Part shown: positions 8,429 to 16,244 of the stretch, piece by piece
Numbering within the stretch: the stretch's first letter is position 1
How the letters are laid out: each line of letters opens with the position of its first letter
Source: Pararhodobacter sp. CCB-MM2
GTDB lineage: Bacteria > Pseudomonadota > Alphaproteobacteria > Rhodobacterales > Rhodobacteraceae
Length of the DNA: 64,000 nt
Assembly: GCF_001691415.1 (NCBI RefSeq)
Contig: NZ_LRRR01000012.1
Location: 59,555-123,554 of the forward strand
Reading direction: 5' to 3'
Position numbers and translations under genes: made by a program
The notes under the pieces: model-generated
Seen by the model: only the letters and a program-made list of their open reading frames with translations
Databases searched by the model: none
What the model was told of the DNA's origin: nothing

Positions 8429-8895
8429 GTGACATATCCTTCAGGTTCTGCCGGTCGCGGCAGTCAAGACCCCGAGAAGATTCCTTTCGGTGGGGCAGTC
8501 GTGTCCGCATCAAGCGTCCTCACCTCCTTTTCTTGGACGGGGCTTCAGGTCGGCGTTCCCGGTAGCAGCCGAAGGAATTTCATTGGCCGACCCTCGTTTC
8601 ATTCCGCGCTGTCCGGCTGAAACCGGCGCGCCCTCGCGAGAAGGGGCGCGCCGAGATCGCCGGCAGCAGCTTCCCAACTTCCTATTCCGAATGCCTCACC
8701 ATTGGGTCCAACCGGGCGCTCCCGCAGCAATCTGGCTTCGGGCTGGTAAGCCTTCACCCCCAGGGCATGACGGCGGGTCGCCTTGTCCTGACTACCACGC
8801 CGACGCGGGTATCGAATTCCCCTTGAACGCCGCGCAGCAACATGCACGTTGATCAAACCGGGCACCGACTACCGCGGCTCCGCTTCGGATGCATT
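8429..8895. other. gene-free stretch downstream of the recombinase genes
   Basis: I see no supported gene. There is an 8-bp perfect palindromic pair GGCGCGCC at 8625-8632 and 8645-8652 that can form a hairpin with a 12-base loop. It may end transcription of the recombinase operon about 245 bases downstream of its last stop codon, though no T-run follows. Confidence 0.4.
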
Positions 8896-10332
8896 CTACC
8901 GCTTCTTTCGGAGAGCCTGGTCGTGACGCTTTCTGCGCGGGGTTTTCGCCCCTTTTCGACGAAATACCTCCGTATCCGCGCCGAGCCGCTCGGCGGTGCG
9001 CCTTGCCGATTCCGCATGGGTCTCGCTCGCCAGCACCTGACTGGCCCGGCGCGTGTAGACCGGTGTCACACTGCGCGTGCGGTGACCGAGAATGACCGAC
9101 GCGAGGGCGGCCTCCTCCGGCGCGCAAGCGACGATGAAGTTCGCGGCCGAATGGCGGATCGGGTGCGCCGTGACACGGCGCCCGAGCCGAGCTTCGGTCA
9201 AGCGGCCAATGTTTTCCGAGAGCGTAGCACCGAGAACGGCGAGACCGTTGTCGCCGACGAAGAGCTTGTTCTCCGTGGGTAGTGCCATCGCCGCTCGGTG
9301 CCGGGAAATGTAGGACGACAGGCACCGTACGGCCTCGCTGCTGAAGAGCCTGGTCTCTGCCTCGCCTGTCTTTGTGTCGCACCCCTCCACATGTATCAGG
9401 ACAAGACGTGACAGAAGGCCGGGTGTGACATCGACCGAGGCGAGCGCACCGACGCGCATCGGAGCTTCCGTCAGCAACACGAGTGCCAGCGCTGTCCGCG
9501 CCAACATGTGGGCCTCTTCGAAGTCGCGTCGAAGGCGTGCATCGTCGAATTTTCGATCTGCCAACTCAAAGATTTCCAAGCCAAAATGCCTGAGATCATC
9601 GGCGGGAAGAGCTCGGCCGGCATTGCGTGACGGGGAGGCCGCAGCAATTTTTTTCAGGCTCCGATGGGTCCTCTCGAGCCAGCCATGTTCCTTTTCCGGG
9701 AACAGGGCACTCGAGAACTCAAGCAGGCTCGCGATCTCAATAGTTGCGGCTGCCGGTCTGCTGCCGGATTCCTGCATTTTTCTTAGACGTGCTTTTACCC
9801 CGGCAGATTGAAGGACACATGGCAGGCTGGATTCGCGACAACAGTCGAAGTATCGGCCTGCCGCTTCTACGCGCCTCTTCAGCGTCGAGGCAGCCCATGC
9901 CTGGACCAGCAGCCCATCTTCGAGGCCGTCCGGATCGACGATCAACATCGGCGCGGCGCGATCCTGCCACTCCTGCGGGCATCGTCCCAGATGTCGTTTC
10001 AGATGCTCCGCGAAATCGGCCCGCGGGTCGCGCGGATTGCGACGCCTCGGTTCGCGCATGGAATAGAGCATGGGCGCGGCTTCGGGGAAGACGAGCCCGA
10101 GGACTTGCCGCATGCTCGCTGCCACATCCCTCCGCGCCCGCTGGATTGGTGCGATGACGGCTTCGCAGGTCGTCCGTGTGACCTCGAGAGGGGCCGGCGC
10201 GAGCAGGACCCACCGCCCGAGTGCTTGGCCCAAGCGGTGTCTTTGATGTTCCGAAAGCGACAGCGCGTCGAACCGGACGCGCAGGACTTCCGGCCAGGAA
10301 GCGCGCGGTGCGGTTACCCGGTGTTTCGGCAT
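8896..10332 (-). CDS. tyrosine recombinase A (integrase family)
   Basis: With the ATG at 10332 the product has 478 residues. The C-terminal catalytic domain has the full set of tyrosine-recombinase residues: R293 (APMRVGAL), H390-x-x-R393 (AHPIRHSA), H417 (LGHRTR) and nucleophile Y426 (PVYTRR). The N-terminal 270 residues would bind core sites. It overlaps the end of the next recombinase gene by 19 bases, so the two are made together. The family cuts and rejoins DNA through a 3'-phosphotyrosine. The longer open frame to 10584 is rejected because it runs inside the partner gene. The basic C-terminal tail (KGAKTPRRKRHDQALRKKR) is noteworthy. Confidence 0.85.
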   Translation of the reverse strand: MPKHRVTAPRASWPEVLRVRFDALSLSEHQRHRLGQALGRWVLLAPAPLEVTRTTCEAVIAPIQRARRDVAASMRQVLGLVFPEAAPMLYSMREPRRRNPRDPRADFAEHLKRHLGRCPQEWQDRAAPMLIVDPDGLEDGLLVQAWAASTLKRRVEAAGRYFDCCRESSLPCVLQSAGVKARLRKMQESGSRPAAATIEIASLLEFSSALFPEKEHGWLERTHRSLKKIAAASPSRNAGRALPADDLRHFGLEIFELADRKFDDARLRRDFEEAHMLARTALALVLLTEAPMRVGALASVDVTPGLLSRLVLIHVEGCDTKTGEAETRLFSSEAVRCLSSYISRHRAAMALPTENKLFVGDNGLAVLGATLSENIGRLTEARLGRRVTAHPIRHSAANFIVACAPEEAALASVILGHRTRSVTPVYTRRASQVLASETHAESARRTAERLGADTEVFRRKGAKTPRRKRHDQALRKKR

Positions 10333-12581
10333 GCGGGATCCTCCACGATCTTGAAATTGACCTTCGCAAGCACGCTTCGCTGGCTCCTTTCGAGAAGATG
10401 CAAATAGCGGTGCTGGGCGATGATCGAGTTGACTTCGGCGTAGTAGCTCTGCGTCGTTTCGATGCGACGGTGATCGAGCAGGATCCGCACCAGTTCCATG
10501 GCACTGGGATCTTGATCGAGGATGATCTTGCCAGCGAGATGCCGCATGACATGCAAGTTCAGATCGATTCTGAAATGCCGCCACAGCTGGTTACGAAACG
10601 TATTGTTGGCCTTTTCCTTGCACATGTGGCCGATGCCCGGGGCATGCTTGGACGCCTCGTCTGGTTTCATCGGGTAGCCTGGGAACAAGTGCGGGTTACA
10701 CGCGCGCACACCGGCAAGGCGGCGGGCTTCAGGGAGAAAATGCGTGATGTAGTACTTGATCATCTTCACAGTCTCCGGATCGATCTGGATGTGCAATTCG
10801 CTCAGCGTCTTCGTTTCGATCGCCGGGATAATGAGTGTTCCGGGGCCACTGCCTGCAGGAAGGATCAGGTGTGGGTCGTCACCTTCATGACGCAGCCCGA
10901 CGAGGCTGGTCCTGCGCAGCGGGCCCGTGTATTGCGAGATTCGAAGGAAAAGAGCGTTCCGAGCCAAAGCGATATGCTCCTTGTTCGGGCGCCGGCCCTT
11001 CTGAAGGCCTTTGCATGCCATTTTCCAGAGCTCGCCGGGGGCCTCGAAGTACCTGCGCAGCCGGCTTTCCTCGGAGAAACGGGCAAGTTTGACTTTGTGC
11101 CTCTTGCCGATCCGACGGCTTGTGTAGACACGGGTCTTCGTACCGTCTTTCTTCAGTTTCGTAGCCACTACCATCGGGTCGATGGATACCTTGAATTCTT
11201 CAAGAGCGCTGAGCCGGGTCTCGTCGATCCCGATGTGGCGCGCGATGGCGCACAAAGTCTCGACAAGGGAATGCTCGTAGCGGCCTTTTTCCTTGGCATT
11301 CCAAGTTTCGCCGCTCGCCTCGATGCGCGCCCTTCGGGCCTTTCGGGCGGCGACTACCATCGCTTTGGCGATTGAGGTGTCGAAGAGTTTTTCCAGCGAC
11401 GACGGTTTGCTCGTGATCCGATGGTCTTCTTGAGCCGCGTGCCAGGCACGTTTCGCAGCGTCGCGCCAGTTCTTCCGCGTTCCCGGCTCGATGACGATCG
11501 CCGCGTCTTCTGGTCCCGTATCGCCCTCGTCATCGCCGAATATGCCGAATTCGGCATATTCTTCGTCTGTGCTTTCGGAGACCAGGTCATCCCAAGCGCA
11601 TTCCATCTTTGCCGACACAGCGTTTTCGAGGATTTGATCCAGCGGGGCGCGGATGCATTCCGGCACATCATGCCACTTCACCGTTGCCTGCCGATGGACC
11701 GGCAGCGTTGGTGTAGGCAATTCTCGGGCCAGGCCGGTGACGGTTGCCGCCTCGTTCCAGGCCCGGACGAAGCGACGCAGTTTCTCCTCATGGCTGTTTG
11801 AGAAGTTGGACCGTTCTGCCTCGTAGAAGGAAAACGGCAAGCCCGGGTCGAGGTTTTCGAGATCCGCGCCGAAGTGATCGGCGAAGAGAACGAACCGCCG
11901 CGCAATGGCCAGAGCGCTGGTTTCATGCTCCTTCAGCCGCTCTTCAACCGCAGTCAACGCCCGCTTTGCGGCTTCGGACATGTTGGCGAGGTCGCTCTTA
12001 CGCACCTTCTTGCGAGAGCAGTCGACGAGACGGACGGCGCGCAGGCAGAGCGACCGTTTGTTCTCGAAGGTCTTTCTCGTATTGCAGTCCAGATCCTCGG
12101 GGGACAGCCGCTTGAAAATTGCCGAGACCGTCGCCTCAGTCGCAGCGATGTCTGCTGTCGTGGATTGCTCGGCGGACGCGAGGCCCTCCAGGGCCGAAGT
12201 GGCCCGCTTGGCATCATCCGGGCCCATCGTGAGACCCGCGGCTTGCTGGGCGTCGCGGAGCGTCGGGATCCGCCCCCGCAGGTTCACGGCGAGCCAGCGG
12301 ATTGGCTCGTCGGCCCAGACGCGCAAGGCACGCCGCGCGTCGGACAGGAGCTGCGCCGCACGCTCGCCGAGTTGCGCGCGCAGTCCCGCCGAAGGGTCGA
12401 GGAGGATGGCCTCGAGTTCATCGACAGAGAGCACACCATCGCGTCCCATTGTGCTCGTGATTGTACGCAGGCTGGCAATCGTCGCATTGCGAGATGCCGG
12501 CGTGAGTTTCGAGAGCCAGAGCGCGCGCTCGAGGTCCCGGGTGTCGTTGGTCGGGACAATCGTGTTTTCCTGCATCATCAT
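10314..12581 (-). CDS. tyrosine recombinase B (large integrase-like protein)
   Basis: The product has 755 residues, well above the usual 350-450. The last 200 residues form a tyrosine-recombinase catalytic domain: an arginine in YTGPLRRTSLVGLR, H677-x-x-R680 (HVMRHLAG), H704 (LLDHRRIE) and Y713 or Y714 (TTQSYYAE). The large N-terminal part is helical and contains an acidic patch (ESTDEEYAEFGIFGDDEGDTGPEDA). Three tandem ATG codons (12575-12581) follow an AAGGAAGAG ribosome binding site. It is followed by recombinase A with a 19-base overlap and preceded by a 21-bp palindrome. Paired tyrosine recombinases of unequal size occur in Tn554-like and 'bipartite module' elements. Confidence 0.8.
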   Translation of the reverse strand: MMMQENTIVPTNDTRDLERALWLSKLTPASRNATIASLRTITSTMGRDGVLSVDELEAILLDPSAGLRAQLGERAAQLLSDARRALRVWADEPIRWLAVNLRGRIPTLRDAQQAAGLTMGPDDAKRATSALEGLASAEQSTTADIAATEATVSAIFKRLSPEDLDCNTRKTFENKRSLCLRAVRLVDCSRKKVRKSDLANMSEAAKRALTAVEERLKEHETSALAIARRFVLFADHFGADLENLDPGLPFSFYEAERSNFSNSHEEKLRRFVRAWNEAATVTGLARELPTPTLPVHRQATVKWHDVPECIRAPLDQILENAVSAKMECAWDDLVSESTDEEYAEFGIFGDDEGDTGPEDAAIVIEPGTRKNWRDAAKRAWHAAQEDHRITSKPSSLEKLFDTSIAKAMVVAARKARRARIEASGETWNAKEKGRYEHSLVETLCAIARHIGIDETRLSALEEFKVSIDPMVVATKLKKDGTKTRVYTSRRIGKRHKVKLARFSEESRLRRYFEAPGELWKMACKGLQKGRRPNKEHIALARNALFLRISQYTGPLRRTSLVGLRHEGDDPHLILPAGSGPGTLIIPAIETKTLSELHIQIDPETVKMIKYYITHFLPEARRLAGVRACNPHLFPGYPMKPDEASKHAPGIGHMCKEKANNTFRNQLWRHFRIDLNLHVMRHLAGKIILDQDPSAMELVRILLDHRRIETTQSYYAEVNSIIAQHRYLHLLERSQRSVLAKVNFKIVEDPACRNTG

Positions 12582-12604
12582 TCTGCTCTTCCTTGTCTGG
12601 AGGG

Positions 12605-12654
12605 GGCGCCCTCACGCGGTGGTTTCGCGATGAAAACCACCGCATGAGGGCGCC
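12605..12654. repeat. 21-bp near-perfect inverted repeat upstream of recombinase B
   Basis: Positions 12605-12625 and 12634-12654 are reverse complements at 20 of 21 positions, separated by 8 bases. The arms begin GGCGCCCTCA and end GCGGTGGTTT. The element sits 23 bases before the recombinase B start, in its leader. It may be a recombinase core site, an operator, or an attenuator hairpin. No T-run follows it on either strand. Confidence 0.85.
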
Positions 12655-12697
12655 AAAATGGGGACGGGGGCGGCCTTGCTCGGCCATTGGAGGACAC

Positions 12698-12727
12698 CGA
12701 GGGACATTCGCGGCCATCGAGGGACAT
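12698..12727. repeat. two direct copies of CGAGGGACAT, 20 bp apart
   Basis: CGAGGGACAT occurs at 12698-12707 and again at 12718-12727, about two helical turns apart, between the HTH gene and the large palindrome. This spacing suits a protein binding the same face of DNA. Its role is unknown. Confidence 0.5.
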
Positions 12728-12739
12728 CGGGGGGGAGTG

Positions 12740-12772
12740 GAGGGTCTGCACCCCCACCCCGTGCAGACCCTC
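12740..12772 (-). terminator. hairpin directly after the HTH gene
   Basis: GAGGGTCTGCAC (12740-12751) and GTGCAGACCCTC (12761-12772) are perfect 12-bp inverted repeats with a 9-base C-rich loop, starting at the base after the HTH stop codon. The strong stem suggests transcription termination or mRNA end protection; a T-run is lacking, so it may instead be a protein site. Confidence 0.55.
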
Positions 12773-13048
12773 CTATTTCCCCGGGGCGTTTATGCCATTG
12801 TTTTCAAAGAATTGTTTTGGGGCTCCGCGCTCCTCGAGCTCGAGGCAGTAGCGACGCCAGTTCTCCAGCATCTCGTCGGCGATGTTTTTGAAGCGCCAGA
12901 TGTCGAGCGCCGTCGTCGTCCAGTGGCCGCTTCTGCGATTGCCGCCAAGGATGCCCGTCGCGAGGTAACGGCGTACCTGCTTTGCAGACCTGTTGAGTTC
13001 GGCCGCTGCTTCCGCGGCGGTAAAAATTTCATCCGGGGGAAAGATCAT
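12773..13048 (-). CDS. small helix-turn-helix protein (MerR/excisionase-like)
   Basis: The gene encodes 91 residues. Residues 9-53 have the winged-helix pattern of excisionase and MerR-type proteins (FTAAEAAAELNRSAKQVRRYL, then a glycine-rich turn NRRSGHWTT and ALDIWRF). A second helical part follows (MLENWRRYCLELEERG). It is co-directional with and upstream of the recombinase pair, so it may act as recombination directionality factor or as regulator of the module. GGAG before the start lies in a short palindrome (13055-13077). The protein could equally be a plain DNA-binding repressor. Confidence 0.7.
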   Translation of the reverse strand: MIFPPDEIFTAAEAAAELNRSAKQVRRYLATGILGGNRRSGHWTTTALDIWRFKNIADEMLENWRRYCLELEERGAPKQFFENNGINAPGK

Positions 13049-13054
13049 GATGGT

Positions 13055-13077
13055 CTCCAGATTGCGTTGATCTGGAG
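13055..13077. promoter_or_regulatory. 8-bp inverted repeat covering the HTH gene's ribosome binding site
   Basis: CTCCAGAT (13055-13062) and ATCTGGAG (13070-13077) form an 8-bp perfect palindrome with a 7-base spacer. Read on the minus strand, its second arm contains the GGAG ribosome binding site of the HTH gene (start 13048). It may be an operator for the HTH protein itself or an RNA hairpin that hides the binding site. Confidence 0.5.
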
Positions 13078-14143
13078 GGGAATTGGTGCCGATGTCGCGT
13101 TCTCGAAAATCTAATTGAGATTGGCTTGAGCCGTTTAGTCAGCGCCAATTCGAGCGAGGTGTCCGCGGGTGTGCCGCTTTGGAGTTCGCTCATTTGTTCG
13201 GGTGGGCACGTTGTCGCTGGTGCTCTCTTGCACGCAGGACGATGGCGTCATCCTGACAGGAACAGCGAAGAACCACGGATCGCCCTGCACATAGGAACGG
13301 GAAACCGCACATGCCTGCGTCCGAGGTACAACCCGTGCAGATGCATGCCGATGGCTCTCACATGCGCTTTGCCGGAGCGCGGCAAGCCCACAAGATCACC
13401 TGTCTCCTTGGAGATTTGACGCCACGTCACTTGCGCGGAGATTTTGCGTCAGGATTCGGAAATTTTGCGTCATCGGGCGGAGATTTTGCGTCATCCCCTG
13501 GGATTTTTGCGTCATGTCCCGGAGTTTTTGCGTCATTGACCCTGTAAGACATTGAAAACGATAGGCGAATCCGAGCCTGAATAAGGGAATAAGGGAAACT
13601 CCAGAAAGAGACGCAGAGCGTCCTGTGGAGGTGGGTGCTGAAGGTCAAACTGTCAGAGCTGTGAGAAAAATCGCAGCATCAGTTTTGTTTCCCTTTCAAG
13701 ATGTCCATCTACTCGATGTGTCGGGTGCAACTCGGCAGAGATCATGAACGGCGAAAGCTCGGCGGCGCGCAGTCGAGCCTATCGTGGGAACGATTTCTGA
13801 CGGGGCCGGTCGCGGCACACACGCTTGCAGACGTGCGAGCACTCTCACCTGCGTTTGTTTGCGCAGGAGATACGAAGGCTGCTTCGAGACTGTCGAGGTG
13901 AGAAGTCTGCTGCGGCGCGCAGCGACGGACGGATCATCTGTGTCATTCTCGAAGCAGTCGCTTGGTCATCTTTTGGTTTTGGTCGATCATTGGCATGGCC
14001 GCCAAAGACAGAAACGGTTCAGGCGAAATGCTGGAGCAATCCTGGGCTTCGCGGCAGTCCTGCTACCTTGGCAGGGCTAAGGAGAATGAGGCGCATTTGG
14101 TGAGCTCGGCACGGTCCGTGATAACTTGCGTGTCTGCCGCCGT
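13078..14143. other. stretch of about 1 kb without a supported gene
   Basis: Short overlapping frames are present but none has both a ribosome binding site and a recognisable product. The stretch is more A/T-rich than the core genome. It includes the five-copy 21-bp repeat array at 13442-13535. It separates the recombinase module from the restriction-modification operon and may hold decayed mobile-element sequence. Confidence 0.4.
13442..13535 (+). repeat. five direct repeats TTTTGCGTCA with an exact 21-bp period
   Basis: TTTTGCGTCA occurs at 13442, 13463, 13484, 13505 and 13526, each exactly 21 bp after the last, usually preceded by GGA plus one or two bases. A weaker copy (ACGTCA) sits one unit further left near 13424. 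Two-turn phasing puts all sites on one DNA face. Such arrays occur as iterons of replication initiators and as transposase sites at the ends of IS21-, Mu- or Tn7-type elements. I cannot tell which from this window. Confidence 0.85.
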
Positions 14144-14236
14144 TCAGCCAAGGAACGTCCCCTTGTAGGTCTCAACAAGAACTGGCTTCAGGATCTTGCC
14201 CAGCTTGATACGTGGCAAGGCGTCGAGGGCAAAGTA
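14144..14236 (-). pseudogene. possible C-terminal remnant resembling an adenylate-forming enzyme
   Basis: In the -1 frame relative to the downstream end of the small hsd-associated gene, the minus strand reads YFALDALPRIKLGKILKPVL and a few more residues before a stop at 14144. LPRxxxGKI is the pattern of the A10 motif near the end of acyl-CoA and AMP ligases. Either a remnant of such a gene lies here, or the small gene has a frameshift. The match is short and may be chance. Confidence 0.2.
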
Positions 14237-14580
14237 GTGACGGGACCGGGGTCGTTGAAGATTACGCGGATCGGGCCGCCGACGGGACGATGCAGGACGA
14301 TCAGGCGTTCGGGCTCGCGGCGGATGGCAACGCCACGGCCCTGGGTCAGCTTGATTTCCACCTGGCGACCATCGCGGGCGCGGGCGTCGTGGCCGTGGAT
14401 GGAGGCCGGGTTCAGGTCGAGGTCGAACATGTAGGCGGCGACGACCTCGCCGATGCTGCCGACGAGATGGCCGTCGAGGGTGAATTTCCGACCGGGGAAG
14501 ATCCGTTCGAGGCCATCGGCCGCGGTGTAGAGATCATCGAGCAAGGCGGTGACGTGCGCCCAGTCGACGTCCTCGCTCAT
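14188..14580 (-). CDS. small nuclease-like protein coupled to hsdS
   Basis: The product has 130 residues: a helical start (WAHVTALLDDLYTAADGLERIF), then FTLDGHLVGSIGEVVAAYMF, then HDARARDGRQVEIKLTQGRG. The E in the second block, the D in DARARDG and E-I-K resemble a PD-(D/E)xK-type nuclease core. It overlaps hsdS by ATGA (14577-14580), so it is the fourth gene of the hsd operon. Similar small proteins are common next to type I restriction genes; their role is unknown to me. The last 20 residues look unlike the rest and a frameshift near 14235 is possible. Confidence 0.6.
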   Translation of the reverse strand: MSEDVDWAHVTALLDDLYTAADGLERIFPGRKFTLDGHLVGSIGEVVAAYMFDLDLNPASIHGHDARARDGRQVEIKLTQGRGVAIRREPERLIVLHRPVGGPIRVIFNDPGPVTTLPSTPCHVSSWARS

Positions 14581-16244
14581 TCCGCCGCTTCTAAGGCGTC
14601 GGTGGCGGGGTTCAGCGCCTCGTGGAGGAGCGCTTCGAGGAGGCGGGTGCGGGTGGTGTCAGCGGTGGTCAGGGCGGCCTCCAGCCGATCGCAGAGGGCC
14701 ATGAGGGCATCGACCTTGGCTACGATGCGGTGTTGTTCGGCGAGGGGTGGGAGCGGGATTAGGACCGTCTCAAGAATACCCAGATTGATATTCTTCTGCG
14801 CGGTTGCTGGCGCAAACTCCAACAGGTTCGCTTTCGCCGTTCTGATGAAATACTCGAAGTATCTGGCATTATCGAACATTGATGCTGGCACGAGGCCAAC
14901 CACGCTGTCCGGGAAGCATGCAGCGAAGTCCAGAATGCCACTGTCGGCGATATTCGCGGCGATCGTGATACACATGGTACCACGCGGCCAGAGCATGCTC
15001 TGCGCCAAACCGACTTCATTGTAGAAGCCGGTATTTGACGTGATGCGACCACCAGACCTCGCGACGTCACCAGTCTGAATGAATGGGATATCTCCGTCCC
15101 TGTAAAGTGAGGGGTCATTTCGTGGCCGGTGTTTGGATTTGCCACGACCGAATGTCCCAAGCTCGGGAAATCTGGTCCACGACCAACCCACGGGAAGATC
15201 GAAAGGTGCCAATGCCATATCGACAGGTGGAAGCGGCTTCGGCCTTTTGATCTTTCCGGCCTTTGCCAGTTCGTTCTGCTCCACCGCTATGGCTTCCAGC
15301 AACTCCGTTGCAGGCTCATCCGCCGCATCCTGCTCTACCAGTTTGCCGCGGACGGCGAGGTTGAGGATGGTTTGGCGGAGGGTCTTTATCTGGTCGGGGC
15401 GCGTGGTGAGGGCGGGGAGCGCCTCGAGGGCGAAGGCGGCGTTGGTGGGGAAGTCCTCTGCCGTGGTATCCGGGGCGGTCAGGCGGGCGAGGCTGGTGGC
15501 GGTGAGCTTGTCGCGCAGCTCCTCCCGCGTCTTCCGGGCCTCCTCCAGCCGATCACAGAGTGCCATGAGCTCATCGACCTTGGCGACGATCCGGTGCTGT
15601 TCGACCTGAGGAGGGACGGCAATCAACATTGCCTGAAGTTTCCCTTTGGTGATGTGGCGAAGCCCAACTCCCCCGTGGGCTTTTTCTATCATCTCATCCA
15701 AGCGACCATTGATGGCCAGCTTTAGAAACTCTGGGGTATACGCATCAGTTTGAAAGTCGCAGCGAAAGATGTGCTGGTTCAGAACTGCCGGCCCTCGATC
15801 CCATATGAAGGCGCCAAATGAGGTGCCAGGGGTGCCGGACCAGCTGATAAGAAAGCTGCCGTTGTCGATCAGAGATCGATCACGTGCCATGGCGGGATCG
15901 CATAAGTTATACGGCGCATCAGGGTTGTTGAGATTTTGGATCCTGACGATCCTTAGCCCCTCTGAAATCCAATCAGTCGGCTTGAACGCCATACCGTTGA
16001 GCAGGTCCAACTGGTCGCCAATGCACATCCATCGCCAATTGGCGGGCAATTCGTAAGGAGCATCACTGGTGTAAGGTTCGAGGCCGACCTGCTCCGGAGC
16101 CTCTGAAATGTCCTGCTCCACCAGCTTTCCGCGCACCGCCAGATCCAGCACGAAGCGCCGCAGCCGGGCGATGGCATCCGGCGCTTCGCTGATCTGCTCG
16201 TAGACGTCCAGCAACCGTTCCGCGTTCATCGCGCCGCTGCTCAT
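14577..16244 (-). CDS. hsdS: type I restriction-modification specificity subunit
   Basis: The start at 16244 gives 555 residues and a 4-base overlap with hsdM; the longer frame to 16559 runs inside hsdM. The protein shows two target-recognition halves. Each begins with a conserved helix-type block (LRRFVLDLAVRGKLVEQ near residue 30 and LRQTILNLAVRGKLVEQ near 290) and ends with EQHRIVAKVDELMALCDRLEEA or the near-identical EQHRIVAKVDALMALCDRLEAA. The two halves would read the two parts of a split DNA target, and the conserved blocks would bind HsdM and HsdR. The target cannot be predicted from sequence. Confidence 0.92.
   Translation of the reverse strand: MSSGAMNAERLLDVYEQISEAPDAIARLRRFVLDLAVRGKLVEQDISEAPEQVGLEPYTSDAPYELPANWRWMCIGDQLDLLNGMAFKPTDWISEGLRIVRIQNLNNPDAPYNLCDPAMARDRSLIDNGSFLISWSGTPGTSFGAFIWDRGPAVLNQHIFRCDFQTDAYTPEFLKLAINGRLDEMIEKAHGGVGLRHITKGKLQAMLIAVPPQVEQHRIVAKVDELMALCDRLEEARKTREELRDKLTATSLARLTAPDTTAEDFPTNAAFALEALPALTTRPDQIKTLRQTILNLAVRGKLVEQDAADEPATELLEAIAVEQNELAKAGKIKRPKPLPPVDMALAPFDLPVGWSWTRFPELGTFGRGKSKHRPRNDPSLYRDGDIPFIQTGDVARSGGRITSNTGFYNEVGLAQSMLWPRGTMCITIAANIADSGILDFAACFPDSVVGLVPASMFDNARYFEYFIRTAKANLLEFAPATAQKNINLGILETVLIPLPPLAEQHRIVAKVDALMALCDRLEAALTTADTTRTRLLEALLHEALNPATDALEAAE

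Noticed and set aside
8625..8652. GGCGCGCC palindrome pair as an integration site
   Set aside because: It is an 8-bp GC-only match of a kind expected by chance in such DNA; kept only as a possible weak terminator.
13825..14103. 92-residue plus-strand frame in the gap before the hsd operon
   Set aside because: Overlaps two other frames of equal quality, has no ribosome binding site and no recognisable fold.
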